Below are positions 12,301 through 25,371 of a DNA stretch of 64,000 nt, piece by piece (positions within the stretch are counted from its first letter, which is position 1; the number at the start of each line of letters is the position of its first letter). The stretch comes from Aselliscus stoliczkanus (Eukaryota; Chordata; Mammalia; Chiroptera; Hipposideridae), in assembly GCA_033961575.1 (NCBI GenBank), contig CM066735.1, forward strand, positions 32,569,501-32,633,500, given 5' to 3'. Both the position numbers and the translations under genes were made by a program. The notes beneath the pieces are model-generated. The model was given only the letters and a program-made list of their open reading frames with translations. It had not been told where the DNA came from and did not search any database.

Positions 12301-15300
12301 ACCCTCTTCCCAACTTGGAAAAAAAAAAAAAAATCTTCGCAGCATCTAACCCAATCACTTGCATCCTGCTTACTTATTCATACAATCAGGGTCAGGATCC
12401 GGGCCACAGCCTCCTCTCTGACTCCTTTTGATAGCCTTATACAAACAAACAGACGTGAGCGCGCTGACAATTCTATTTCCATTTTACTGAAGATAAAAAT
12501 GAATATAGTATGTATCTGTGTCCGCGACAGCAATTAATAGATGATGTATGTGTCAGTCTTGAGTGCCAGACCGGGGGTGGCACAAGGGATGGTGATAACT
12601 TAGTTGCAAATCTCTATTTCCCCTCCCCCCAAATAAACAGCGAGTGTGTTTCTTTCCTTTGCAGCCGTTTAACCTTAGTGCAACCCAGGAAAAAGAGGAA
12701 AAGTGTCGGAGCCTCTGTGACTTAGTTAAAGAAATGGATCCCTTTAAAAGTCCCCTAACCAAAAACTTAAGAACCACGAACCTCAAAACTGCAATTAAAA
12801 AAAAAAACAAAACAAAAACAAAGTCAAGTTACAGATTGCAGCAGCAGGAAACGCTAAGACCTTGCTGATGGGCTGGCGCTTTGGCTCACGTGGCGCAGGA
12901 AGGGAAGTTGGAAGGAATACTCAGGAAGCAAATTTTCTATGACAGTTCTGGCGTCCATGCCCAGAGTTAGTTGCTCAGTATCCTTGGGCTTGAGTTGTTT
13001 TATTTCGGAGGGGAGTGTGTAAAAGCTGGCAGCAGGATCAGCGAGGTAAACCACATGTCAGCCTAGCAGACGCAAGACAAACACAGGTTGTGGGAAATTG
13101 GGGAGGGGAAAAAAAAAATCAGAGGAAATCTCTGCAAAACCCCTGTTGTGAGCAATTCAGAGGTTTCCCCACATCTGCAAGTAGTTTCCAAAATAAGTGA
13201 GAGGACGTCACCCCCAAATTTCCAAGGGACTGGTGATTGAGACCCTTCCCTTTTCCAGCTAAATCTTGAACTGTCACTTTAGCAGGGACTTGTAAAAAAT
13301 CTTTTATTTGCCTTTACATCTTTATTTAACATTTAAATTCGCCCCTTTTCCCAAATTATCATCAACATACAGCTTCATCTAAAGGGAAATATGAAGATAA
13401 CCATACACAGACACCTAACACCCTTTGACCTAACACCACACACCTTTGACAAGTAGACCCAGCCTTTGGTTATTGAATTTGACCAGGTTTTATGTTTGTT
13501 AAAGAAAAATAGAGGTTAACCTTGAAGAAGTATCAATTATTTCCAACTTAGAATAAAAGGAAAAGCATGAGAGGACTAAGGAGAACTGGCTGGCCAAATG
13601 GGCTTTCTCGGAGGCCACACCAGGGGTGAAGCCTCCCATGTTTAGATCTCAAACTTTTAACCCCCAGGTCACAGAAAGGGGAGCATGTTTGAAAAGAACA
13701 GGTTCAATAAGCAGGTAGAGGTATTTGATTTTCAAGACTCTTGCTGAGTCATTCTCAAATTTGTTTACCCATCCAAAAAAAAAATGTTTGCATAATTAAT
13801 AATGGTGTTGCTCTAGTGCAGGGCTAAACAAGAATGTATTCTAATTAGCCTATCTGAAAGCCTAGAAAATTTGACTTTCCGTTGGAGATAGATCCCTGCT
13901 CTTGAGCTTCTAACAGTGCCCCAATTCCCTACCCCCAGACCTTTAAAATGTCCCTTGTTAATCCTAATGTCAGCAAATATCTCATTAGACTATTTTATCA
14001 TATGCAAGTTTGCAGGAGTTTGTACCTGGAGTTTGCCTATACCTTACTTACTTACTTACTTACTTCTTACTTACTTACTTTCTTACTTGAAGGGATAAAT
14101 ATGTCTCATTCAATTTTCCTGAAAAAGTGATACCATATAGGAACATCTGCCTTATTATATAATGATGCCTACTGTATTAAAGTATTTATTATTACTTAGT
14201 TTTATGGTTTTATAAATTTGTAATCCAGAGTTAGAATGACTAACATAGTAGAACCTCAAATCAAAGTACAGAAATGTTTCTTTATCGCTAAAACACTTGC
14301 AGAGAATACTTGTGTACATCACAGGCCTCAACCCCTGATTTATTCTTAAATATTATTTTAACATATGTATTAAATCTAAGTTTATAATAATAAAATATAT
14401 ACCTTTACACTTAATTTATCTCTATGGTTGCTATGATTGCATACTAAAAATAGATTTTGCCCTGTCCATAAAAGAACATGAATTTGCAAGAACTTGCAAA
14501 AAATAGGAAAAAAAATAGGAAAAAAAAATAGAAAAAAAAGAAAAAGCAAGAATATGCATGTGAGAAGGGAGTTGAGTGTTGTCAGAATGTAGCCACATAC
14601 AGGTGCATTATGTGAATCCAGTCTCCTCAGGAAGATAAAAAGAAGAGACCAATTCCTAAGCATGTACTGAAGTGACCTTGGCTTCTAGGTAGCAACTGCC
14701 CTTGACCAGACATCACCACCTGCAGCAGGACCCCATTAGCTCCCAAAAATCCTCAAGAATAAAACCAATCAAAAGAGCCGAAGCAAGAGGTACCCTCTAT
14801 GCCAGTGGGTATGTCCTGTCTGCTATCACAGTAATGACAGTAAACTTGTCTTGTAGATAATGCCAATTAGAAATGTCTTTTTCTTCTAATCTAGTCAATT
14901 TGTGGAAAGCTATTTGTGATTATCTTGTTATGAAACCAAGCCATATATGAGTCTATTCTCTTCATGTCCCCTGTAAAAAATAATAATTCAAATGTGTATG
15001 AAATAAAATATTGTTTCCCCTCTCTCCCTTGATCTCACCCACCTCATCTGATGTAAACACAGTTAACCTGTTAACCAAATAGTGCATATATAGATTGACT
15101 CCCATGAAATTGTCTTATCTGCAGGTCAGAAACAGCCAACTTCGTATGGTTCAACCTATTACTGTAAGGCATTTTTTTAAATCCTACTTTGTATTAATAG
15201 TGTTGCTCTGAATTAATCCATATGCCAAATATTTTTCTGTTTGTAAAATCTTATATTCTATGATTTTTTTTATATCACATTATTTCATATATCACCCATG

Positions 15301-16639
15301 GAGGGTGCTCCCAACCTTTGATAATCAGGATGACACTACATTCAATCAAACTCTGGGCTTAATTCTGTGTACTAAGTAACAAGTACAGTGTCAGACAGAA
15401 CGAAAAAGTGAACAGAAAGCAATATTTGCTTCACAGCAAAAGCTAAAGAAGGTGTTTGTTTGTGTATCCAAGAAAAGAAAAATATCTCCACTCTACAACA
15501 GATTCTGGTCTGACTAGGGCTACTGACTAAGAGTCTCTGGTTATTCCTTGATACTTGGTAGTTTTTTGTACAACCCTGGTCTCTAGAGCAGTCTGGCTAT
15601 GGGGAACACAGACACTTTATTTTTTATGGCTTCTCCAGACCTTTAAACTGTCCCTTTGTCCCCATTTTGATGTTACCCTCTACAGTGTACATAACACTTT
15701 GTTTTAACACTTTTCCTCTTAGGCTCTCTCTCAGCCCTGAGCAATTCTACTCTTTCTCGTATGCATTTTCTTGGTTTTTTTTTTTTTTTAATTTTCTTGC
15801 AAATGTATGTTTTTTTCACAGATAGGGCAAGAGATCAGCATCTCCTAATTCTAGTTGGGTGACCCAAAGTGTTGTACTTGAACCACCTACAGTTACATGC
15901 AATGATTTTAGGTAATAGTGATAAACTTTATAAAAAATATATTAGTGGTTACATATATGTATATGTGTATTAAAAAAATAATCATTTACAAATGTGCAAT
16001 TGCATATATATTACTTATAACGACGTTTAGTTAAAAAATGAGTTAGTTGCTTTATGATATTAAGTCAACAATAACAGTAGCACATGAAGGTTAACGAATG
16101 CTTGATAAACACGGATCTAGTTCAATTCCTATGTCACTTTACCCCACACTGTCTGTGTGCAACAACCTGTTTGCTTCTTCCATCACACATATACTTCAGT
16201 CTATTCCTCCTCTTACCCTTTTATCACCCATCCTCATTTCGAGGCCCCCAGTGCAGCAAGGCTATGTTTGGACACAGAAGCTGCATGCATTTGCTTTTAG
16301 CACTTTTAGTTAGTCTGTTTATTTAGGCATTACTTGCTATGTAAGTCTCAAGAAGAGCCACTGACATGGTTGTTCAGAAACCACATATTCTTACCTAACG
16401 ACATCTGGAAATGAATGTATCCTTTACTCAGGCATCAGCTTTGCCAAAGGGAAATAAATAGAGGGAAAGGAGTGGAGTTCAAAGGAGGTCATCCCACCTG
16501 GTAGGGTTCATAGGTTTGAGTCCACCACTAGTGTTCAATCGTGCAACCTCTACCCCAATACTGAATCCTCACTGTTGTCCTCTGACCATCTAGCTGTGGA
16601 GGCACACGAGAGTGCAGAGCTTGGAAATAGCCCCTCAAT
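12301..16639. other. Region upstream of TLL1, no gene seen
   Basis: Composition drops from GC-rich to AT-rich after about 12300. I see a poly-A run at 12310-12322, an A/C-rich run near 12797-12820, and a CTTA repeat (listed separately). Proximal TLL1 regulatory elements could lie here, but no specific site is supportable by eye. Confidence 0.4.
14043..14088. repeat. (CTTA)n microsatellite
   Basis: Tetranucleotide ACTT/CTTA repeat with two interruptions. Two overlapping 60-codon frames cross it and are artefacts of the periodicity. Confidence 0.9.
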
Positions 16640-16855
16640 CCAAAATCCAGCTCTCTGCTCGCTAGCTTAGTCGCTTTGGACCCACTTTTCTAACCTCATG
16701 TGTCCTCAGTTTTCTATCATCAAACAGAGATAATCTTAGGGGTAATATTATTTCAGAGTTGTTATAAAGATTATGTTAGTGTCTCTATGTGCTGTGCATG
16801 TAGTACCAAGTATATAGTGAACTTTTGGTATCTGCTTGCTATTATTGTCATCTTG
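16640..16855 (+). mobile_element. MIR SINE
   Basis: Forward diverged MIR with CCTCAGTTTTCTATCATC, AGAGTTGTTATAAAGATTA and a TACCAAGTATATAGTGA 3' part. Confidence 0.7.
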
Positions 16856-16984
16856 AGTGGGTTCTAAAAGGTCAAATTGTTTCCAGCCCCTCCAAAAACA
16901 TTATTTGAAAAGAGCCTTCTCCTCCTTCAGTGTGACCTAAATAGTATAACTCTAAGACACAGTAGCTCATTCAAAGGTATGCTG

Positions 16985-17225
16985 GAGAGAAGTAGAAAAC
17001 TGGTTAAGAACATAAGTTTCACCAACAGAAAACACAGAGTTTAAGTCTGATTTTGCCATTTAGTAGTCATGTTGCCTTGGGGAAATTAGGTCCCTCACTT
17101 CACTTTCCTAATTTTTGCAACAAATGCAATACCTAATAGGGTTGTACTGAGAATTAAGAAAAATCATGTATCTAATGTACTTCCTGGCAGGTGTAAGCAC
17201 ATTAAAAAGGTGGTTATTATTATTA
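16985..17225 (+). mobile_element. MIR SINE
   Basis: Forward, nearly complete MIR: TGGTTAAGAACATAAGTTTC at the 5' end, GTCTGATTTTGCCATTTAGTAG, TTGCCTTGGGGAAATTA, then GGGTTGTACTGAGAATTAA and GGTTATTATTATTA at the 3' end. It lies 130 bp from another MIR in the same orientation. Confidence 0.8.
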
Positions 17226-17297
17226 ATTGGCATTTTCCTAGTGATCTATGAGAAAATCCTGTACATTGTGAGCTGTCAGGCAAGAAAGTAAGATTGC

Positions 17298-17298
<1 letters not shown>

Positions 17299-17343
<45 letters not shown>
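17299..17343. repeat. (CA)n microsatellite
   Basis: An uninterrupted run of about 22 CA units, likely polymorphic. Confidence 0.95.
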
Positions 17344-17345
<2 letters not shown>

Positions 17346-18404
17346 GGTTATGAATTAAATAAAGCTAGAACAGTTTTATTTGAAAAATTCCACTAATACA
17401 AAACCTACCAAATTGAAATTAAGATTTAGGTAACATTGCTGGTGTTAATTAAAAATTCCTCAATAATGTACTTCTGTGACTGAAATCTTTAATGCCTCTC
17501 ATCTGGCCATTTTCTGTCACTTTAATTTAGTTAATGTAGTGCTGTGTCCATTTTCTTCATATTATGAGCATAAGATAGGTCTCCCAATTTTTTCTATGCA
17601 ACTTCCCTATCAAATGAAATTTGTACATTATTTCATTCTACTGAATTCATGGAAATGAAAAAAATATATACACTGAAGCTTTCATTAAACATACCATATC
17701 CTTCCAATGCAATGAAAATAATTGAATTTAGAAAATAAAAAATGAAGTACCAGATTCTTATGAAAAAGGAACACCCAAACTCCATAAGGCCCATTATCCA
17801 GGTAAACCACTTGCCAAGGTTCTTCTGACCTTATGCTATTTTGAAGATAGGGAATAAGAGTTGGAATGAGTGAGTCATTCGTGAACATATTACTGTCACC
17901 TCATAATCTTTGACCCTCTACTGGCTCTTTCAGCTAGTTACTCTTTGGGGCCCTGCAGTTCTGCTAATCTATCAGACAAGCACTGTGCGCTGGAGAACTG
18001 TATGTCAGATGGTAGCCAAGAGCCTCCAGCCCCAGCTAAATTCTGTTCTTCCTTCGAGCACCTGGTCAAGCCTCACTATGCACTATATCCTCCCTGACTC
18101 TCCAGGTTATATTCTAGACAGAAATGCCTCTACTCCACCTTGCATTGAAGCCATTGATCTAATTAAGACCACATCTTTTTCACACACATCTTTTCCATGA
18201 TAAAGGCCATGTCATTTCTGTTCATGAATTGCACAAAGGACTTTACTTACCCACTTAAGTGCAAAAATAACTTTTTTTTATGTACAAAAATAGAATTGAG
18301 TTTATTTCAACAATCTAAGTAACACTGTAATATTCCATCACTGGAAATATTTAACACTAAAATGAGGCTGAAAATTAATTTTAAAAATCTATACATTTAA
18401 TGTA

Positions 18405-18620
18405 AAAGCACGATTTGAGATGAGGCAATATCTTTGAATCCTTGTTGCTCCACTTGGTAGATGTTTTTGACACTAATCATTTTTTAGCCCAATTTTTCTC
18501 AGTTTTAGAATAAAAATCTTACCTCATATGGTTATTTTGCAATGCCAACACATCAAGTATATAAATCACACAGCTTGGAGCTTGGTATATGACAGAAGCT
18601 CAGTGGCTATGAAGTCCTCG
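18405..18620 (+). mobile_element. MIR SINE
   Basis: Forward diverged MIR: TTTCTCAGTTTTAGAATAAAAAT, ACCTCATATGGTTATTTTG and GCTTGGTATATGACAGAAGCTCAGT follow family order. Confidence 0.7.
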
Positions 18621-18704
18621 CTTCTTCTCCTGCCCACAAATACAAATATTCATGAGAATATCAACAATCAAATCAGATACTGATTTGAAAAGAAATTTCA
18701 TTAA

Positions 18705-18800
18705 TTTTATAGTTATAAATTATATAAATAATAATTTGTATAAATTTATGTAAATTATAATTTATATAATTTTTTTATAATTTATAACTATTTATAAAAT
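18705..18800. repeat. AT-rich imperfect inverted repeat
   Basis: An arm of about 23 bases starting ATTTTATAGTTATAAATT pairs imperfectly with TATAATTTATAACTATTTAT at the right edge, around an equally AT-rich loop of about 50 bases. It could extrude as a cruciform; no transposon termini are visible. Confidence 0.6.
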
Positions 18801-20237
18801 GGCTAGGAAAAACAACATTCTTCCTTCACTGGTGAAAAGAAAATATCAATGAAATCTGAAAAAAGAGAGTGCTTATATCCAAAACAGAACCCAATTATTT
18901 CAGGATTTTATCTCTCCTTTCCATTCTCTATCTATAAACGATTAAATGTCCAAATGGTAGAAAGACCTCATAGCTAACTTTGTTAATTTACCTTTGCAAG
19001 ATAAATTTCTGACAACCTGGATTTATCATAGCAAATATCTTTCAGTAACCAATAAATAAAAACAAATTGTGATGAAATGAGTTAAACTGAAAAAGCTGAC
19101 AATGTCTACTAACTTCTTGAATTAGTTTTTGGGTAATTGGTTGACATATATTTAAAACTTGAGTGACTTCAGTTTTTATGATTCATTGTAAAATCACCAA
19201 GTTATTTTATAACTTATTTAACTCTATTCATAATATGCAGCTGCACTGGAACACTAGTTTTTCTGTGAGTATTTCTAAACTCTCCATTGTGTTCTAGCTC
19301 TGGCTCTGAGAGGCCAGGCCAAATTTATTTTGTAAGCTCACAGAGCTTTCAGGTGGCAATAATTAATGACCTTGGCCTTCATCTTCAGGCATTATAATTC
19401 ACTTTGGGTCGTTTTTTACAACCGCTAAAGGAATAGTTTTGCACTATAAAACCAACCTCCAATCAATATGAAGCATCTGAGGTGTGTTTATTTATATATT
19501 TATTGCTTTTCATCTTGAAAGCACTCGAACAACATTAACTAATGGTCCCTAAAATAGGTGAACATGTTTTGTTTGAGACTAGCAACAACAGCTCAAAAAT
19601 CTGAGACGCTGAAGTGGCTTCAACTCAGAGGGGACAATTTCCTTCATGTTTTTCCTCTTCCTCACCTCCTGGGAAAAACGTTCATTCAGATTTACTCTAT
19701 GTCTGACAAGCTAAAACAAAAAGATCTTGTCAACAGAGCAGAGCAGTTGGCCCAGGGATATCAACTGTCTAAACGGATTCCAATTGTCTCACAGGTCAGT
19801 AGAGCACTAGAATATCCACAGTGCTTTTGCCAGGGTACACAGGAGAACTGAGCGATCCAAAGCTAATTTACTCAGACAAGTTTTGAAAGTGCATCTCGTC
19901 CTGAATTATCTAGCTATTTCAGATGAAAATAGGTGTGGTGTTTTCATTTTTTGCTAGCAGGGAAAATGCTGACATTTCTGGATAATTTTCTCCATTTTCT
20001 ACGTTAGTTAGCACGTATTTGATAGAAGGTTATACCGAGCACTTTCCAAATGTATTACAACTCTGAAAACACCTCCATCTGTGAGTTGAGGTTACAATTC
20101 ATTGTAAGACTGTGCTTAGTATCTCACTCTTCACTATTAAGTATTGTGGTTGTAAGACAGTTAGAGAGGGTTGCTATCTTTTTTTATTTTCTCTCTCTCT
20201 CTGTTCTTCAGAAGGATTTTTAAAAAGTCTGCCCATT

Positions 20238-20317
20238 AAGAGCTGGCTTGGGACTCCAGCGGCCCCGGTTCAGATCCCACATGAGGGCCAGTGACACTGT
20301 CCTCTTAAAAAAAAAAA
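20238..20317 (+). mobile_element. tRNA-derived SINE, short form, 5'-truncated
   Basis: The copy starts at AAGAGCTGGCTTGGG, so it lacks the first ~25 bases of the head. It keeps the B-box GGTTCAGATCC and a poly-A tail. A 16-bp duplication, aaaaagtctgcccatt, flanks it at 20222-20237 and 20318-20333. The 5' truncation dates to insertion, since the duplication abuts it. Confidence 0.93.
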
Positions 20318-21257
20318 AAAAAGTCTGCCCATTCATATGGGTTCAACATTAACATAAAAAGTAATTAAATCCTATTGCTAGAACAATTTATAAATACAGC
20401 TCCTTTTTAAAACAAAACACTTCAACAATTTCAAAAGGAATAACAAAAGATTTCAACATTTCTAGATAACCTGTAAAAATTAGTTGGTTCTCCTTTGTTT
20501 TTTAGCTCTATAACAACAATTGCTATGAGAAATGGAAATTGTCATGTGTTTGGCTTTAAATTCAGTGCAAAGTTTATGGCTCACTCTTTTGAAATCATCA
20601 GCCCACATGCAGAGAACCTAGCTGTTTGCTCTTAATTACTAGTAAAACAGGAAAGCAATTAGTAGAGCAATTAATTCAATATGTAGTTGGACATTTTATT
20701 AGCCATTTTTATTCTAATAACCCAGTATATAAGAGCCTCTGTTCACAGGATATACTCTCAAAGGATAAGCAATATTATCATGAAACAAGAAGCTCTTCAT
20801 AAAATAGAGGAATGCCAATTAATGATTTTAACTCTACAAAAAAAGCATAATATCAAAGTAGACTAGTTACTAGCTTGTGCTCTTTCTACCTCCCAAAATT
20901 AACTTGCTCCTAACTAAATTGGTATTTACTGCTTTGACCTAAGTGTCTGAGCTATTTTTAATAAATAATTTCCCAAAACAAACATCAAAGTGAATAATGT
21001 GATGATAAATGTTAATTTAGCTCACTAGAACTTATTTTATTGCAAAGGTCATTGTTTCTTCTTTCAAATGTCAACTATCGGCTGAAGTGATGACAATTTT
21101 TTTGATCTGTAAGATTTCCTGTGCTTTTTAGAATTTCTATAAAAGATGGAACCTTGTTTCCCCAATTGTTATATGTTTCCATGAGATTAGTCCTTTAACC
21201 ATGACACTCATTTCTGTACGTTTTCTGAATGATGTCGCCATTTAAAATTTCTCTGAG

Positions 21258-21297
21258 AGGTGCCTCGTTAGCGCAGTAGGTAGTGCGTCAGTCTCAT
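21258..21297 (+). pseudogene. Retrocopied 5' half of tRNA-Met (CAT), tailless
   Basis: Bases 21262-21297 match elongator tRNA-Met nucleotides 1-36 (GCCTCGTTAGCGCAGTAGG...GTCTCAT) and stop exactly after the CAT anticodon. The element is flanked by a perfect 14-bp direct repeat, aaaatttctctgag (21244-21257 and 21298-21311), with no A-tail. Four extra bases (aggt) precede the tRNA. This fits the class of tailless retropseudogenes described in mammals. It has no 3' half or B-box, so it is not a functional tRNA gene. Confidence 0.9.
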
Positions 21298-21311
21298 AAA
21301 ATTTCTCTGAG

Positions 21312-23413
21312 GATTTACACTGGTACTTTTGTACCACCGTTGTGAGACATTTTTGTATATATATATATTAAGTGTTATTTTGTTTCATTAGTGTTTTAAT
21401 AGTCAATATGATGGGCAAAATATCAAAAGTATGAGCTCTACCTCAGAGCTTGAATATTGAAAGTCCTGTATATGAGGAAAGTTGAAAATTAAGATTACCA
21501 AAGGAATATTTGCATGTGGAAGCTATTACAACGTGTTAAGTAAAGGAGAGGACAATATTACCTTTTTTCTAGCAATATCATTAACTAACACTTGTAAAGA
21601 CATATTGATTTTGTAAGTGTTGACTTTATAACATTGATTGTGATAATAATGAAATATTTCTAACACTTCATAAAAGAGAAAAATCTAATAATAATCTAAG
21701 TCATCAGGAAACCTTAACTGTGTTGAAGCATTTGCTCTGGAGAATGTTGAACCAATTTTCAGATTCTGTTTTTCTAGTAGGTCTTCAAAGGCTGTGTAAT
21801 GTTGAAACTCTTAGTTTCAAAGAAAGAAACAGCACAGGAGTTATGTGCTAATAGACCTTAATGTACTTTACAGTATGGGATTCTAATTGGAGTGTTGTCT
21901 AAGGCATTACCAGGATTGTGCATAGAGGATACTTTATGCAGATAACTTTGGCAACTGTATCCCTGTTGGCTAGTCAGTTTTTTGACATCCTGCGACCTCT
22001 AGTGAGAACAGAAGTTGTCAGCCAACATAAATTTCCTTACCCTGTGTGAATCCCTACAGGAACTGCAGATAAAGAAATAAGCCTCTGCAAGGCTCATAAA
22101 ATACTTTCTCTTTATTCAGATCACAACATTAATCCAGGTTTGAGAGGGTGAAAATATTTAAAAATATATTCCTTTGGAAGACATTCCTCAAATTTTCTCA
22201 AAATTTCATCACCATCTGAGTACCTTCAGTTACTATAAAATACAAACATAAAAATACATATGAATGAAAGGAAAAACAGTGAAAAGTCCAATAATAACAT
22301 AAGTTGAGTATCAAAGGAAAAAAGAAAATAATGTGCCTCTTCTATATTTTACAAATAACTAAAAGTGGATAGCTTTTTGACAATTGTTTTCCCGCAAGCA
22401 TTTTTGCAAACTATATCCTCAAATTTTAGAACAATACAGTTATACTATATTTTGACTAACCCTATAAAGCACATGCTATTTCCCAAAATTAAGATATTAA
22501 AACAATTTCAATGTGAAACATAAATGCATAAATAAATATGTAAGGCACATATGAAAATACCATGGCCTTTACTGTCACAACTAATGGCGTAGCATCAGGC
22601 ATGCTGCTCACTCTGAAAAATTCAGTTGTAATAACTATAAACTATACAATGATGCCTAGTTGTTTGAGGTTAATATATATTTATTAACAGTATAATATAG
22701 GCATAGGAGGATGAGTGTACAATCTAATAAGGTAAAAGGCAGGTGTAACTTGATACAATAATGTAAATACCCTATATGATAAACAAATGAAAAATTACAG
22801 AAGTTCTATGAAAAATTATCATTTTCCCATTAGGAAATAAGGAAAATAATTTATAGGGATGTTGGACCTTAAAAGAGAATACAAGGGAGATTTAAAGAGG
22901 AATAGGCAAGCACCTTTCTGCTTTCTTTGATGCTTTCTAAATTCTTGGTCTTGTTTCACCCTTTACTTAATCTATTATACAAAGATGGAAAATATCCTCT
23001 CTTCAGATATTACCTTAGGTAATAATCTTATATTTCTTCACAAATTTCACATGTATTTTTATAACTTTCTGTATGTCAATCTTTCTATTGTTAATAACAG
23101 TGAACATATTAAGACACTGTTTATATCAGGGCATTTGGTACAAATAATACATATTTAACTGTGGTTTACACTTAAACATTTGTATATAGCTTTCCAATGT
23201 TTCATAGCTACAGTTGATATGGGAATTATTAAATTCATCCTCACTTAGAAAACCTGGAACACTCCATAGCTCTTCAATGCTGTAACATTTGAGGATGTTC
23301 CAAGAAGCATAAATTCAATCGAAAATTCTTCTTGAAAAAAAGTTAAGATTCCTTGATCAAATAAATATTTTTCTGGAGGTATATTTTATATATTTTTAAA
23401 TTTTATTTATTTT

Positions 23414-23488
<75 letters not shown>

Positions 23489-24926
23489 AGGGTAAATAAA
23501 TGTGTCTAATTTAATTGAATCTCATGCTGTTTTTTTTACAATCTCTTAAAACCTTTTAGCCAGGGTCATTTTTGAGAAATACACCTATAAATATTTATAC
23601 ACAGCAATATTCTACACTCACATACACATATAATATAGCATATATAATATTGAACTATGATTACATAACTTTAAATTAGATATAGTATATGTATATCTAT
23701 ATGTAGATATAGACATAAGTGTAATTTTTCTGAGATTTGAAAGTGAAGGTGAGTTTCATTATGTCCTAAAAATTTCTACCCATATAGTGACAAAATTTTG
23801 TCTTATTTAGTTAATCAATACAGCAAAAAATTAATTAAATTTGGCCATATTATAACTTATTTGCTCTGATTATCTTTTCTCTCTCTTTTTCATTATTTTA
23901 GGTAAGGAATTTAGTCTAAACAGCCATAGAATTACTCTTATTAATCTAGCTTCCTAAAATTCTTATAAACTGGTTTTTACACTCAAGAATATTATAAGAA
24001 AAAATCAGGATTTACACGATTTTTTTGCCTCCATCTTATTTGGCAATACTGGGCTAGATTCTAGTTCTGTAATTAGTAATGTTAAAAAAGTAATTTCAAT
24101 TCATCAACCAGTATAATTCAACTAAGCAGAACGTATGTAGTGAGGTTACATACAATCAGAAAATTTATATTAATTTTTCAACTCAGCTATTTGAATCTTT
24201 TAATTGTAGATACTTTGTTAGCATGAGTCATCAGAATCATAGCAGTCAAAATGATCACAGGTCATGTCCAACTATCTCACCTCTAAAATAATTGAAACTG
24301 TTACTATATTGGAGATCCACATTCTTCTCCAAGCCAATAGGAATCTTAGCTGTAGTCATTTTCTTTGGGTTTAGTCTGAATTTTCTTTTTAAATTTCTGA
24401 TTCAGAATCTGAGCTAGATGACAGAGTCTGTAGTTATCAACAGTTCTTTATAATGTGTGTATGTGAGTATCAGTATTTTGGAAAATACTTAAGGTACACT
24501 GCAGCCTGCCATAGGGAGCAGTGTTGCATAGCTGCACATATGTCTCCACATACAAAAGGATATGGATAAAGGCATTTTCTTCTAAATAATGGATGGAGGG
24601 GAACTGACCAACGACATCCATATTGCTCTGCTGGTGTTTACTTGGCCATTATCTTATGCCTTCAGCAGGCTTGGTCACTCAAAAGCTCTCTAATTACCTA
24701 GAGAGAAATTAGTAACGGGTTTAATGCTATTCAAATATCATCTGGTAGAATTTGTTGTTGGTGGTGGTGGTGGTGTTATTTTATTGATCTCTGAAGAACC
24801 TGACCCACAAAGTAAACCAATGCAGGGAAGTAAATTCAATTTTATTTATTTCCAACTCAATTCAACCCACATTCTGCTATGTCCTCTAGGGAATAAAATG
24901 GAAAAGATATGATTTCTTACCTGAAG
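21312..24926. other. AT-rich intergenic stretch
   Basis: No gene or clear mobile element recognised. It contains a compound TA/CA microsatellite (listed separately) and strongly AT-rich sequence with short TATA-type runs near 21356 and 23640-23710. Longest frames are short and carry no motif. Confidence 0.4.
23419..23488. repeat. Compound (TA)n(CA)n microsatellite
   Basis: About 14 TA units pass directly into about 21 CA units. The junction is a common product of TA/CA slippage and point change. Confidence 0.95.
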
Positions 24927-24934
24927 CCAAGTAT

Positions 24935-25371
24935 TTTTTTTTTTCTTTAAAGATTTTTATTGGGGAATTGGCGGAGGGGAACAGCGTTGGGGAATCAGGG
25001 AAGGGGAACAGACAAGTAAGTTGCTGTCTTTTTGTTCTTCAGTTTAGTTGCGGAGGATGTTGCTTCACTGTTGGTATCGTCATTGTGCTCTTCCGGTCGC
25101 TGGCCTCTGGATGTCGCTCACCGCGGCTATTGGCAGCTCACGCTTGGCTGCCAGCCGCTCACGATGGCTGTGGGCCACTCACTGTAGCCTATGGCAGCCC
25201 ACTGCAGCAGGGGCTGCGGCCCACACCATCACCGGGGCTCGCACAGCCCAGCTCCAGGTGGAGCTGTTGTTAGCTGTAGAGGGCAGTGTCACTGGCCCTC
25301 ATGTGGGATCCGAACCGGGGCCGCTGGCATCCCAAAACCAGAGCTTAACCAATGCGCCACTCGGCCGGCCC
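24935..25371 (-). mobile_element. tRNA-derived SINE, long form
   Basis: Reverse-orientation long copy. In plus-strand order: poly-T, AAAGATTTTTATTGGGGAATT (the AATAAA/TCTTT 3' end reversed), body, GAGGGCAGTGTCACTGGCC, GGATCCGAACCGGGG (B-box reversed), and the head GCGCCACTCGGCCGGCCC. The 8-bp duplication ccaagtat lies at 24927-24934 and 25372-25379. Overlapping frames of 67-112 codons here are SINE body. Confidence 0.92.

Noticed and set aside
19558..19851. 97-codon frame with Lys/Gln-rich centre
   Set aside because: No family recognised and no supporting signals in AT-rich DNA.
21258..21297. Functional tRNA-Met gene
   Set aside because: Only the 5' half is present; no B-box, T-arm or acceptor 3' strand.
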